A stretch of DNA of 63,408 nucleotides from Lachnospiraceae bacterium (GTDB lineage: Bacteria > Bacillota > Clostridia > Lachnospirales > Lachnospiraceae): NCBI GenBank assembly GCA_017483735.1, contig JAFUVF010000005.1:1-63408 (forward strand). Direction: 5' to 3'. The notes under the pieces were generated by a model that was not told the DNA's origin, did not search any database, and saw only the letters and a program-made list of their open reading frames with translations. The translations under genes were made by a program, and so were the position numbers. Positions 26,266-33,884 of this stretch are shown in pieces (the stretch's first letter is position 1; every line of letters starts with the position of its first letter).

Positions 26266-28389
26266 ATGAAAAAGCAGTTACAATACAAAATCATAGCATT
26301 GTTGCTTACGGTCTGTGTGGCAGGAGCCATATTGAACGGGTGTGGAAGTGATGTTACACAGGAAGGAAGTCAAACGGTAGAGGCGACTGGTGATGCGGAT
26401 TCTGTAAATGAAGGCCTCGAGGTAAGTGAAGTGGATATCGAAGAGGCTAAGAAAGCAGAGGACGAAGCTAAAAAGGCAGAGGAAGAAGCCAGGAAACTCG
26501 AGGAAGAAGCTAAAAGGGTTGAGGAAGAAGCAAGAAAAGCCGAAGAGGAAGCAAAAGCAGAGGAAGAACGTCTAAAAGCGGAGGCGGAGGCAAAGAAGGC
26601 TGAAGAAGAACGCTTAAAGGCAGAGGCAGATGCAAAGAAGGCCGAGGAAGAACGGCTTAAAGCTGAAGCGGAAGCAAAAAAGGCTGAGGAGGAGCGTCAA
26701 AAGGCTGAAGAAGAGGCGGCGAGTGCATTGACGCCTACGCAGCTGACATCTATAAATATGCTGAATTATATGACTGTGCTTACGCAGGAGATAAATACCT
26801 CAAAAGGAAATCAAATGTTTCTGGAGGCTGCTCGAACATCTTTATATAATGATACAAATTTGAAGGCGGTTGATACAAGTACTCAAGCACAGATAAAGCA
26901 GTTAGTAAGCATCATTGATCAATATCGTATGGTTGATGTGAAAAGGGAGAGGCTGGAATTTATCTATGAGCAGAATCAGGCACAGGCAATTAGGCAGGCA
27001 ATCCCCAATCCTATGGGACTGCTCAGTGCAGTACAGTCTGGAAGTTTATTAAAGGGAATTGCATCCGTTGTTTATATGGCGGTTGATTCTGCGTCGAGTT
27101 ATAAATCTGCAAAAAACCAGGCGGAGATCCAGTTTATAAAGGAAGGCTGGGAACTTGATGATACAGAAACTAAGGTATTACAGGATAGTACAACAGCGCA
27201 GTTCGATTATATGTGCAATATGGTAAGGAATTATGACTTGCCTGATGAATATGTTGTGAGAGATACGGATGTTAAAGCTTTTGTGGAATGGTCAAATAAG
27301 ACTAATCTTCAGGCGAAAATTGATTGGTTAAAGGCGAATGAAAAAACCTATCAGAAATTCGGACCATATTGGCTTGAGCTTGTAAAAGATTATTATGAAA
27401 TGACGGAGTATGATAATTGTCTAAATGCTATTGCTCAATATGAAGAAATTTCCGCAAAAATTACAAGGAAGGATGATGACTACGCACGTGTACTTCCTAT
27501 GGTTATAATTTCTATGAAGGAAACTCTGTCCCAAAAGGATTACATTGAAAAATCTAGAGCTTATTGCAAAGCCATAATTGACAATACAAAGGATGAAGAC
27601 TGGGCACTTAGGTATTTTGCGGCACAAATATATATAGATATTTACGGACAATCTAAAAAGACAGAGGATTTAAAGTCTGCATATGATATAGCATATTACA
27701 ATGCAAATACACTAGTTGATGAGCAGAGGGATTTGAACGATAAATATCTTGCTCCTGTTGTGGAGGAAGAGGCTGAAAAAGGTGCTACCAAGCGTGAAAA
27801 AAAAGAGATTAAGCAGTATAACCGACTAATAAAGGAAGAACGTAAAGTTGCAGTTCCACCTATAAGTGAGGCACTATATTTGAACTGTGATATGTTATTT
27901 GCAATTGCTGAACAAATAAATATTGATGCAACTGAAAAGAACCGAATTGAACGGCTTTTGCATGAAAACGGAGAGGATTTATTTCTAACGAAAGCGCTAG
28001 ATAATAGATTTAGGTATGGCAAAGATGTGGATGAATTAAATGCGGATGACGTAGCTCTATCATTTAATGGCGAAAGAATAATAATTCCAGCCATATGCAT
28101 ATCAGATAGATCCCAAGTGATAGTAGATATAAAGGGGGATGTGGATGATACGTTGGATGATTGGAAAGTATCAGAGGTCAAGAGGCCTAAGGAATCTGAT
28201 TGTGCTGAATATTTAGTTACTCTAAATAGTAAAAAAGGAAAAGATCACAAGTATCAAGTAGGAGAGGTGATAACCATAAAGGTTATCCCAGTTGTGGAAT
28301 CTCCGGAAGATTCGATAGTTTTTTCATATGAGGTTATCCCAGATAAGAAAGCATTTGTATTTAACGGAATAGCCTTCGAAAGGAAATAG
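26266..28389 (+). CDS. Lipoprotein with TolA-like coiled coil
   Basis: About 707 residues. Signal peptide with lipobox ILNGC (Cys about 26). Residues about 58-152 are a single long charged helix rich in A, E, K and R; the 14-mer AEEERLKAEAEAKK occurs three times with one substitution, plus a fourth divergent copy. This composition matches the helical spacer of TolA. Residues about 160-560 are a helical, TPR-like region, and about 590-707 a beta-rich C-terminal domain. The ATG at 26266 has GTGGAGG upstream and starts a real signal peptide; the earlier ATG at 26230 does not. With an ExbB/ExbD-type set further downstream, a force-transducing role is conceivable but unproven. Confidence 0.6.
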   Translation: MKKQLQYKIIALLLTVCVAGAILNGCGSDVTQEGSQTVEATGDADSVNEGLEVSEVDIEEAKKAEDEAKKAEEEARKLEEEAKRVEEEARKAEEEAKAEEERLKAEAEAKKAEEERLKAEADAKKAEEERLKAEAEAKKAEEERQKAEEEAASALTPTQLTSINMLNYMTVLTQEINTSKGNQMFLEAARTSLYNDTNLKAVDTSTQAQIKQLVSIIDQYRMVDVKRERLEFIYEQNQAQAIRQAIPNPMGLLSAVQSGSLLKGIASVVYMAVDSASSYKSAKNQAEIQFIKEGWELDDTETKVLQDSTTAQFDYMCNMVRNYDLPDEYVVRDTDVKAFVEWSNKTNLQAKIDWLKANEKTYQKFGPYWLELVKDYYEMTEYDNCLNAIAQYEEISAKITRKDDDYARVLPMVIISMKETLSQKDYIEKSRAYCKAIIDNTKDEDWALRYFAAQIYIDIYGQSKKTEDLKSAYDIAYYNANTLVDEQRDLNDKYLAPVVEEEAEKGATKREKKEIKQYNRLIKEERKVAVPPISEALYLNCDMLFAIAEQINIDATEKNRIERLLHENGEDLFLTKALDNRFRYGKDVDELNADDVALSFNGERIIIPAICISDRSQVIVDIKGDVDDTLDDWKVSEVKRPKESDCAEYLVTLNSKKGKDHKYQVGEVITIKVIPVVESPEDSIVFSYEVIPDKKAFVFNGIAFERK

Positions 28390-28392
28390 TGA

Positions 28393-29838
28393 ATGAGGCG
28401 TTGTGTTGCAATACTGATAGTCATAGCATTTATTTTTTCGAATTCAATTGTATCATTTGCATGTGATGAGAATCAAAGTGATACGCATGTTACCGAAATA
28501 CTTTTCGGTGATAACGCTTTACGTTATACATCAGATGAGAATACGAAGATGCTGTTGAATGCAGTATATTTGTGTTGCGAACAATCAGATGGCCGTGGAC
28601 AAGACAAACTTGACTACCTTCATTCAAAAAAAGTAAAAAAAACAGGTTCTGTTAATGATATCAATGTAAAAAACAGCGAACTGATAGAGTGTTCACATAT
28701 TGTGTGGGGAAATGATTATATAGGAAACACAAAAGCGAGTACGAACAGAAGGGGTATTCTGCAAAGAACCGTTAATAGGGTGTTTGATTTTGGAACATTT
28801 AATAATTGGTTTGGCAGTGATTCGGGGAAATGTAACAGCTTTGCAGCGATACTGTATTATTCGCATATATTATCAGACTATCTGGCTGATGATCCCGAAG
28901 ATACCAGAACATCATATAAAGGTAAAGAAATATCCTCGTATAGTGGTCAACCATATGTTGAATTAAATGGCAATAAACCAAACTTTTCATCAGTTCAGAG
29001 GAATAGCAAGGACTCGTTTGTAAATTATAGTCAATTAGATACATATGGTAGAGCCGGTGTTGCCTTTGCTTGCATTAGCTCGGAAATGGTATCAAATGTT
29101 GGACCAAGAGCAAACATGGTGAGTATTAAACCTACTGGGTTTAACTTAAATAAGGATAACTATTCTGGTATCGTCAACTCACAACCTCCTTATTTATACA
29201 ACAGATGTCATCTTCTGGCACATTCACTTGGAGGAGACGAGATTCCTACTAATCTTGTTACTGGAACTCGATATATGAATACTGAAGGGATGGGGGATTT
29301 TGAGGATAAGATATTAAAATACATACAGAAAACCGGAAATCATGTCCTATACCGTATTACTCCTGCATTTTCGGGTAATAACTTGATTGTTTCCGGCGTA
29401 CAGTTAGAGGCCTATTCTGTGGAAGATATGGGCAAGGGAATAAGTTTTAACGTCTATTGTTATAATGTGCAACCTGGTGTGAACATCAATTACCTTACTG
29501 GAGATAACGAGTTGGCTGATTTAATAAGCTACTCTGGAGGAGGGATACCTTTTGCTGTGAATAATCCAAATGATAATAATCCCGATCTAATATATGAAAT
29601 GAATCGACATTTAGAGATACTTTTTGATGATCAGAAGGGAACGGGGATATATACAACAATGATGGGGGATATAAATACTATTGGATATGAGGCAAGATCC
29701 TTAGGAACATTAGATGAAACATCAGCTCAGACATATGCAAAAATGAAGCAATGTGAATACAAATACTATCAGACATTGAGAACCTATGTGCCGATGCTGC
29801 TAAAGAATGAAGATTTTTTTAATGAGGTATTCAAATAA
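28393..29838 (+). CDS. Secreted DNA/RNA non-specific endonuclease (EndA-like)
   Basis: 481 residues with a cleavable signal peptide (about 1-24). Residues about 195-375 are the betabetaalpha-Me nuclease core of DNA-entry nucleases: the family motif DRGH appears here as NRCHLLAHSLGGDE with the catalytic His, followed by NLVTGTRYMNTEGMGDFEDKI supplying the metal-binding Asn. The N-terminal 190 residues (VYLCCEQSDGRGQDKLDYL) and the C-terminal 90 residues are unassigned. It begins 3 bases after the lipoprotein stop, so the pair is co-translated. It should act outside the cell or at the wall on incoming or extracellular DNA. Confidence 0.78.
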   Translation: MRRCVAILIVIAFIFSNSIVSFACDENQSDTHVTEILFGDNALRYTSDENTKMLLNAVYLCCEQSDGRGQDKLDYLHSKKVKKTGSVNDINVKNSELIECSHIVWGNDYIGNTKASTNRRGILQRTVNRVFDFGTFNNWFGSDSGKCNSFAAILYYSHILSDYLADDPEDTRTSYKGKEISSYSGQPYVELNGNKPNFSSVQRNSKDSFVNYSQLDTYGRAGVAFACISSEMVSNVGPRANMVSIKPTGFNLNKDNYSGIVNSQPPYLYNRCHLLAHSLGGDEIPTNLVTGTRYMNTEGMGDFEDKILKYIQKTGNHVLYRITPAFSGNNLIVSGVQLEAYSVEDMGKGISFNVYCYNVQPGVNINYLTGDNELADLISYSGGGIPFAVNNPNDNNPDLIYEMNRHLEILFDDQKGTGIYTTMMGDINTIGYEARSLGTLDETSAQTYAKMKQCEYKYYQTLRTYVPMLLKNEDFFNEVFK

Positions 29839-29865
29839 AAGAAAGCGACACAGGAGAGATATGAT

Positions 29866-30786
29866 ATGGCCTTTCAAATCATTAGAAATGATATAACGAA
29901 GGTATCCGCTGATGCCATAGTAAATACAGCGAATCCGGAGCCCAAATATGTCAGTGAGACAGACTATGAGATTTATACGGCAGCAACGCCCACCTTTGCA
30001 TTAAGTGTGCGGTATATCATCCATACTGTTGAGCCTGTATGGGTTGATGGTAAGCATGGCGAGTGTGAAGCGGTCAGGAACTGCTATTTGAACAGCCTTA
30101 AGCTGGCAAAAGAGCTTGGTTGTGAGAGTATTGCATTTCCATTGATTGCTGCCGGGGGCTACGGGTTCCCAAAGGCGGATGCTCTTCAGATAGCAGTATC
30201 GGTATTCAGTGAATTCTTGGCTGAAACGGATATGCAGATTACGCTTGTGGTATCCGATGAGGCGTCATTTGTACTGTCAGGAAAGATATTCTCCGGTGTG
30301 GATGCGTTTATTGATGAGAATTATGTCGCAGAGTGGTTTGATGAAGAGGAATGCGCAGAAAAGCCCATCATGGCAGCGTCTATGGCGATTGCGGCTGCAG
30401 CGGAATCCAAGCCGGAACGTACTCTTGATGATCTTATGGCGCATGTGGGCGAGACATGGCAGGAGAGTCTTTTCAGGTTGATAGATGAGAAGGGCTATAC
30501 GGACACAGAGGTGTATAAGCGTGCCAATATCGATAGGAAGCTTTTCTCCAAGATTAGGAGTAATTCGGAGTATCAGCCAAAGAAGATTACAGCGGTCGCC
30601 TTTGCGCTGGCTCTGGGACTAAGTCTTGATGAAACAAAGGATCTGTTGGGGCGAGCGGGATATGCTCTGTCTCCAAGCAGCAGGTTCGATCTTATCATTG
30701 AGTATTTCATAGGACAGGGGGTCTATGACACATACACCATAAATCTTGCTCTGTTCGAGCATAAACAGCCACTTTTGGGAGAATGA
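29866..30786 (+). CDS. Macro-domain protein fused to HTH-like domain
   Basis: 306 residues. Residues 1-155 are a macro domain (ADP-ribose binding): FQIIRNDITKVSADAIVNTANPEP opens it and CESIAFPLIAAGGYGFPKADAL is the second ligand loop. Compared with typical members, loop 1 lacks the GGGV glycines (KYVSETDYEIY instead) and about 25 residues are missing between YTAA and TPTFAL, so hydrolase activity is doubtful. Residues about 195-306 form an HTH-like domain plus tail, similar to the kinase-linked protein at 16646-17089. CAGGAGAG precedes the start. Ligand sensing coupled to protein or DNA binding is the likely role. Confidence 0.73.
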   Translation: MAFQIIRNDITKVSADAIVNTANPEPKYVSETDYEIYTAATPTFALSVRYIIHTVEPVWVDGKHGECEAVRNCYLNSLKLAKELGCESIAFPLIAAGGYGFPKADALQIAVSVFSEFLAETDMQITLVVSDEASFVLSGKIFSGVDAFIDENYVAEWFDEEECAEKPIMAASMAIAAAAESKPERTLDDLMAHVGETWQESLFRLIDEKGYTDTEVYKRANIDRKLFSKIRSNSEYQPKKITAVAFALALGLSLDETKDLLGRAGYALSPSSRFDLIIEYFIGQGVYDTYTINLALFEHKQPLLGE

Positions 30787-30833
30787 TAAATGTCGCTTCC
30801 CATGCGACCATCGGGATAATGGGATTTAATATA

Positions 30834-30890
30834 CTTACCTCAGAACAGAGAAATCAGCCGGATATCGGCTCACAGGGAAAGAGAGGTAAG
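30834..30890 (+). promoter_or_regulatory. Hairpin sequestering the vWA gene ribosome site
   Basis: CTTACCTC (30834-30841) is perfectly complementary to GAGGTAAG (30883-30890), and the latter contains the ribosome binding site for the ATG at 30896. Inside the loop a second hairpin AGCCG (30856-30860)/CGGCT (30866-30870) forms. The mRNA would hide the ribosome site unless melted by an unwinding ribosome, heat or a ligand. Confidence 0.62.
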
Positions 30891-30895
30891 TAACT

Positions 30896-31591
30896 ATGAA
30901 AAAAGGTTTAACGGAAATCGTTTTTATCCTGGATCGCAGCGGTTCTATGTCAGGACTTGAGGCTGACACAATCAGAGGATATAACTCTATGCTGAGCAAG
31001 CAGAAGAAGGAAGAGGGAGAAGCCATTATCTCCACAGTCCTCTTTGATGACCGGACAGAAATTCTTCATGACAGGAAGAATCTGGAAGATGTTGAGCAGA
31101 TTACGGAGAAGGAATACTATGTCAGGGGTTGCACGGCTCTTCTGGATGCAGTAGGAGGAGCAATTCATCATATCAGCCATATCCAGAAGGAGTTGCATGA
31201 GGAAGAAAAGCCTGAAAAGACGCTGTTCATCATCACGACTGACGGTATGGAGAATGCCAGCAAAAAGTATTCTTACGATAAGGTCAAGAAGATGGTGGAG
31301 AAGAAGAAAAAGAAGAATCATTGGGAATTCGTCTTCCTCGGAGCCAACATTGACGCAGTTGAAGTGGCAGGTAGATTCGGAGTTGCGGCCAACAGAGCTG
31401 TGCGTTATGAATGCGACAGCGCAGGAACGGCACTCAACTTTGATGTGATGTCAAAGATGGTAAGCTGTGCGAGAGCCTGTGGCTGCGCAGCGGATATGGA
31501 AGAAGCATTTGATGATGATGAGATGCTTGCCCCTATTCAGGCAGATTATAAGAAACGTCATAAGAGGGATGAAATTGCAGTTAAAATGTGA
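30896..31591 (+). CDS. von Willebrand factor A domain protein
   Basis: 231-residue cytosolic vWA protein. The MIDAS metal site DRSGSMSG is at residues 13-20 and the further MIDAS residues appear in RGCTALLDAVG (Thr) and ITTDGMENAS (Asp). The protein has little beyond the vWA fold except a basic stretch KKKKKN and an acidic C-terminus. Similar small vWA proteins (TerY class) accompany TerB/TerC/TerD genes in tellurite-type stress loci, and a TerB-like gene is present in the same block. The start has a strong ribosome site, held in a hairpin. Confidence 0.78.
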   Translation: MKKGLTEIVFILDRSGSMSGLEADTIRGYNSMLSKQKKEEGEAIISTVLFDDRTEILHDRKNLEDVEQITEKEYYVRGCTALLDAVGGAIHHISHIQKELHEEEKPEKTLFIITTDGMENASKKYSYDKVKKMVEKKKKKNHWEFVFLGANIDAVEVAGRFGVAANRAVRYECDSAGTALNFDVMSKMVSCARACGCAADMEEAFDDDEMLAPIQADYKKRHKRDEIAVKM

Positions 31592-31694
31592 TAAAATTGT
31601 TAATTATAAGTATATTTGATGTCATTCAATTACAGCCAAATGGCGAAAATGCATAGAAAAACTATGGTTTAAGAATGAAAGGAACAGACAAGAG

Positions 31695-32249
31695 ATGACA
31701 GATGTTTTACAAGTGATCAAGGAAAATATCAATTTGGTTATTCTGCTATTTGGAGCTTTGCTAACAGCCTTACTGCTTTTTAATGGTTCAAAGCTGTCAT
31801 CACACAAGAGCCGTATTGAGGAGGCTGTAAGCAGAAGGAACAAAAAATGGGCTGTGAATCCCATAGACGGTGCGGTTATTGATGAGGATGATGAAGATGC
31901 CTCAATTACACCTGACACAATAAGGCAGTATGAAAGAGATTTTAATAAAGATTGTGCCATGCATAATGTTTTTTCACAGCTAATTCCGGTTTTTCCTTTA
32001 ATGGGTATTCTTGGAACTGTAGCAGGTTTAATGCTTGAAACAAATGCAGCAGATATTGAAGGCATGATGGCATCAGTGGATACAGCATTATCTTCTACCT
32101 TTTTTGGACTGGTTTTTGCTATACTTTTGAAAATTATTGATGCAGTGTTTCCTTCAAAGATTATTGAAGATGTAGAAGTAATGTTGGATGATTACAGCAA
32201 AAAGATAGATATTGCTGATATGATCCAGAAAATGAAGACCAATAACTGA
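31695..32249 (+). CDS. ExbB/TolQ/MotA-like membrane protein
   Basis: 184 residues with three membrane helices (about 13-31, 96-113, 130-150) and the proton-channel family signature FPLMGILGTVAGLM preceding the third helix segment (ALSSTFFGLVFAILL). Topology and motif match ExbB/TolQ. Such proteins form a pentamer around a dimer of ExbD-like proteins and convert ion flow into force. The ExbD-like gene starts 11 bases downstream. It is smaller than the ZorA of Zorya systems and no ZorB with an OmpA domain is present. Confidence 0.78.
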   Translation: MTDVLQVIKENINLVILLFGALLTALLLFNGSKLSSHKSRIEEAVSRRNKKWAVNPIDGAVIDEDDEDASITPDTIRQYERDFNKDCAMHNVFSQLIPVFPLMGILGTVAGLMLETNAADIEGMMASVDTALSSTFFGLVFAILLKIIDAVFPSKIIEDVEVMLDDYSKKIDIADMIQKMKTNN

Positions 32250-32260
32250 GCGAGGATGTA

Positions 32261-32803
32261 ATGATGCGTAGTAAACGAAGGAATACCGGAATTGGCGTTT
32301 TTATTGATCTTACCTCTCTTCTTGATATTATATTTATTCTCCTGAGTGTAGTTATGTGCAGTTATTATAGTGAGCAGCAGAATGCAATTTCGGCACAGGA
32401 ATCCTTGTCTGCGGCAATAGCAGATGCAGAAGCAAACTCACAAATATATTCTGATATGATGGAGACACAAAATGATTTACAAAATTTTGTGTGGACAGCA
32501 TCCATTGTAGTTCCATATGAGCCGGATGAAATAACATTACGTCACATAAAAGTGTTAAGAGAAGATACGGAGATAATGTCTATTGAGCTTGTTGGTAACG
32601 ATGTTGAAGATAATATAAAGAAATTTAAGGATAGTCTTACGGAATATGTAAAGGGGCATCCGGATAGACCGGTAATCATTTCGCTGAATGAAAACAACGA
32701 TAGTATTCTGTATCGTGATGAAAGAGCAGTAAATGAAATTTTGAATGAATTAGCGGGCAGCTACAGTAACGTGTATATAAAGGGAAGCATAAGCGAGGAA
32801 TAA
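32261..32803 (+). CDS. ExbD/TolR-like protein, canonical
   Basis: 180 residues: a short cytosolic tail, one membrane helix with the pattern I-D-L-T-S-L-L-D-I-I-F-I-L-L (residues 15-28) in which Asp22 sits where ExbD/TolR have the essential proton-carrying Asp, then a linker and an extracellular domain (about 80-178) ending with the periplasmic-domain strand-helix-strand pattern (PVIISLNENND to YSNVYIKGS). Stator-type partner of the ExbB-like protein encoded 11 bases upstream; its stop is two bases before the next start. Confidence 0.78.
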   Translation: MMRSKRRNTGIGVFIDLTSLLDIIFILLSVVMCSYYSEQQNAISAQESLSAAIADAEANSQIYSDMMETQNDLQNFVWTASIVVPYEPDEITLRHIKVLREDTEIMSIELVGNDVEDNIKKFKDSLTEYVKGHPDRPVIISLNENNDSILYRDERAVNEILNELAGSYSNVYIKGSISEE

Positions 32804-32805
32804 TT

Positions 32806-33384
32806 GTGATACCATACATATTGATTATTGCCGGAATTGTTGCAGTAGCATATGGATTGACAGGCTTGATAAGAATGGCTCTGTTGCCCCTTGTTCGTGC
32901 GCATCAGGTGGTTTTCAAAAGGAAAGATGACTATCTTTTTTATGAGAATGAAAAGGGACAAAGAGTATTAAAAAGTCAAATGAAATTCCTTTTTAATATA
33001 TACATTACGCTGGTAATTGTAGGAATACTTTTCATAATAACGGGATTCTATGCGGGCTTTACCGAACATGGTTCCAAATTTTGGCTATATAAGATACTTT
33101 ATTCTTCCGGAGAAGCGCAGCACAGCGACAGAATTACCGAGGATGGACAATATATTGCTTCTGATGGAAAAGAGTACAATTTTTATATCTTAATAAGGGG
33201 TTCAAATATTTATTTCAAAGACGAGTTATGTGAAAATCAAAGCGCCCTGGAAGAAAAAATCAAGGTATTTGACCGAACTAATACAATCGTCATTTATGAT
33301 GATTTTGCGGTTTCCTCTGCATATCATTCAGTGGTTGGTTTATTAGACAAGTCAGGAATACATTATATAGAGGAAGGTAATTAA
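32806..33384 (+). CDS. ExbD-domain-like membrane protein, no ion-path Asp
   Basis: 192 residues starting at a GTG. Two membrane helices (about 3-28 and 62-86) replace the single Asp-bearing helix of ExbD. The extracellular C-terminus (about 115-190) has the beta-alpha-beta pattern of the ExbD/TolR domain (NFYILIRGSNIYF, ALEEKIKVFDRTNTIVIYDDFAVSSAYHSVVGLLDKSGIHYI). Its overlap of one base with the next gene (TAATG) indicates coupling. Probably an accessory partner that binds the ExbD-like protein rather than an ion carrier. The relation is my reading of the pattern, not a search result. Confidence 0.55.
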   Translation: MIPYILIIAGIVAVAYGLTGLIRMALLPLVRAHQVVFKRKDDYLFYENEKGQRVLKSQMKFLFNIYITLVIVGILFIITGFYAGFTEHGSKFWLYKILYSSGEAQHSDRITEDGQYIASDGKEYNFYILIRGSNIYFKDELCENQSALEEKIKVFDRTNTIVIYDDFAVSSAYHSVVGLLDKSGIHYIEEGN

Positions 33385-33881
33385 TGAAAAAGAAACACAG
33401 TGTGCTTCTGCTGATAATAATAGCTGCATTTATGCTGATTGGATTTGCAAAAAAGGAAGTAAGATTGCTGGATGATAATAAGCTGATTATATTGGATAAG
33501 GCTATCGATTTGGCAAAACCCGGAGGAATGTCGGGTAATTCACAGGGCGAACCCCAGGGGAACATTGCGAATGGAAAAGAAGAGTCCGGGGGTGGAAATA
33601 ATATAGAATATGGAAATCCGGATAATATAACAGGGAAGATTGTCATTAGGATAAGAGGAAAGAAGATTTCTTATACCTTCGGGGACATCAAAAATGATGA
33701 TATTTCCGATACACAGTTAGAAAGCAGAATTCGTTCGGATTATAATGCGGGCGTACAGGTTATTCTTATGGATGATTTTGCAGAGGCTCATGCATACAAG
33801 GCTGTGCGTGAAATTTTAAATAAGCTTAAGAATAATGTTGGACTGACTTATAAGGAAGAACAGTATACGGGAGGTGAGTGA
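33384..33881 (+). CDS. Second ExbD-domain-like protein, membrane-anchored
   Basis: 165 residues: one N-terminal membrane segment (about 5-22), a glycine/asparagine-rich linker (about 50-80), then a C-terminal domain (about 84-160) with KIVIRIRGKKISYTF, QLESRIRSDYNAGVQVILMDDFAEAHAYKAVREILNKL. This aligns with the preceding gene product, sharing the DDFA-x-x-x-A-Y-x-x-V motif, and hence with ExbD/TolR outer domains. No Asp lies in the membrane helix. Probably arose by duplication in this locus. Confidence 0.55.
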   Translation: MKKKHSVLLLIIIAAFMLIGFAKKEVRLLDDNKLIILDKAIDLAKPGGMSGNSQGEPQGNIANGKEESGGGNNIEYGNPDNITGKIVIRIRGKKISYTFGDIKNDDISDTQLESRIRSDYNAGVQVILMDDFAEAHAYKAVREILNKLKNNVGLTYKEEQYTGGE

Positions 33882-33884
33882 TTT

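Noticed and set aside
26440..26720. Regular 42-base repeats could be mistaken for a CRISPR or tandem satellite array.
   Set aside because: They lie in frame inside the lipoprotein gene, encode a 14-residue coiled-coil unit with varied codons, and have no spacers.
31695..32803. Zorya defence system (ZorA/ZorB).
   Set aside because: The ExbB-like protein lacks the long ZorA tail, the ExbD-like proteins have no OmpA peptidoglycan domain, and no ZorC/ZorD helicase-nuclease genes follow.
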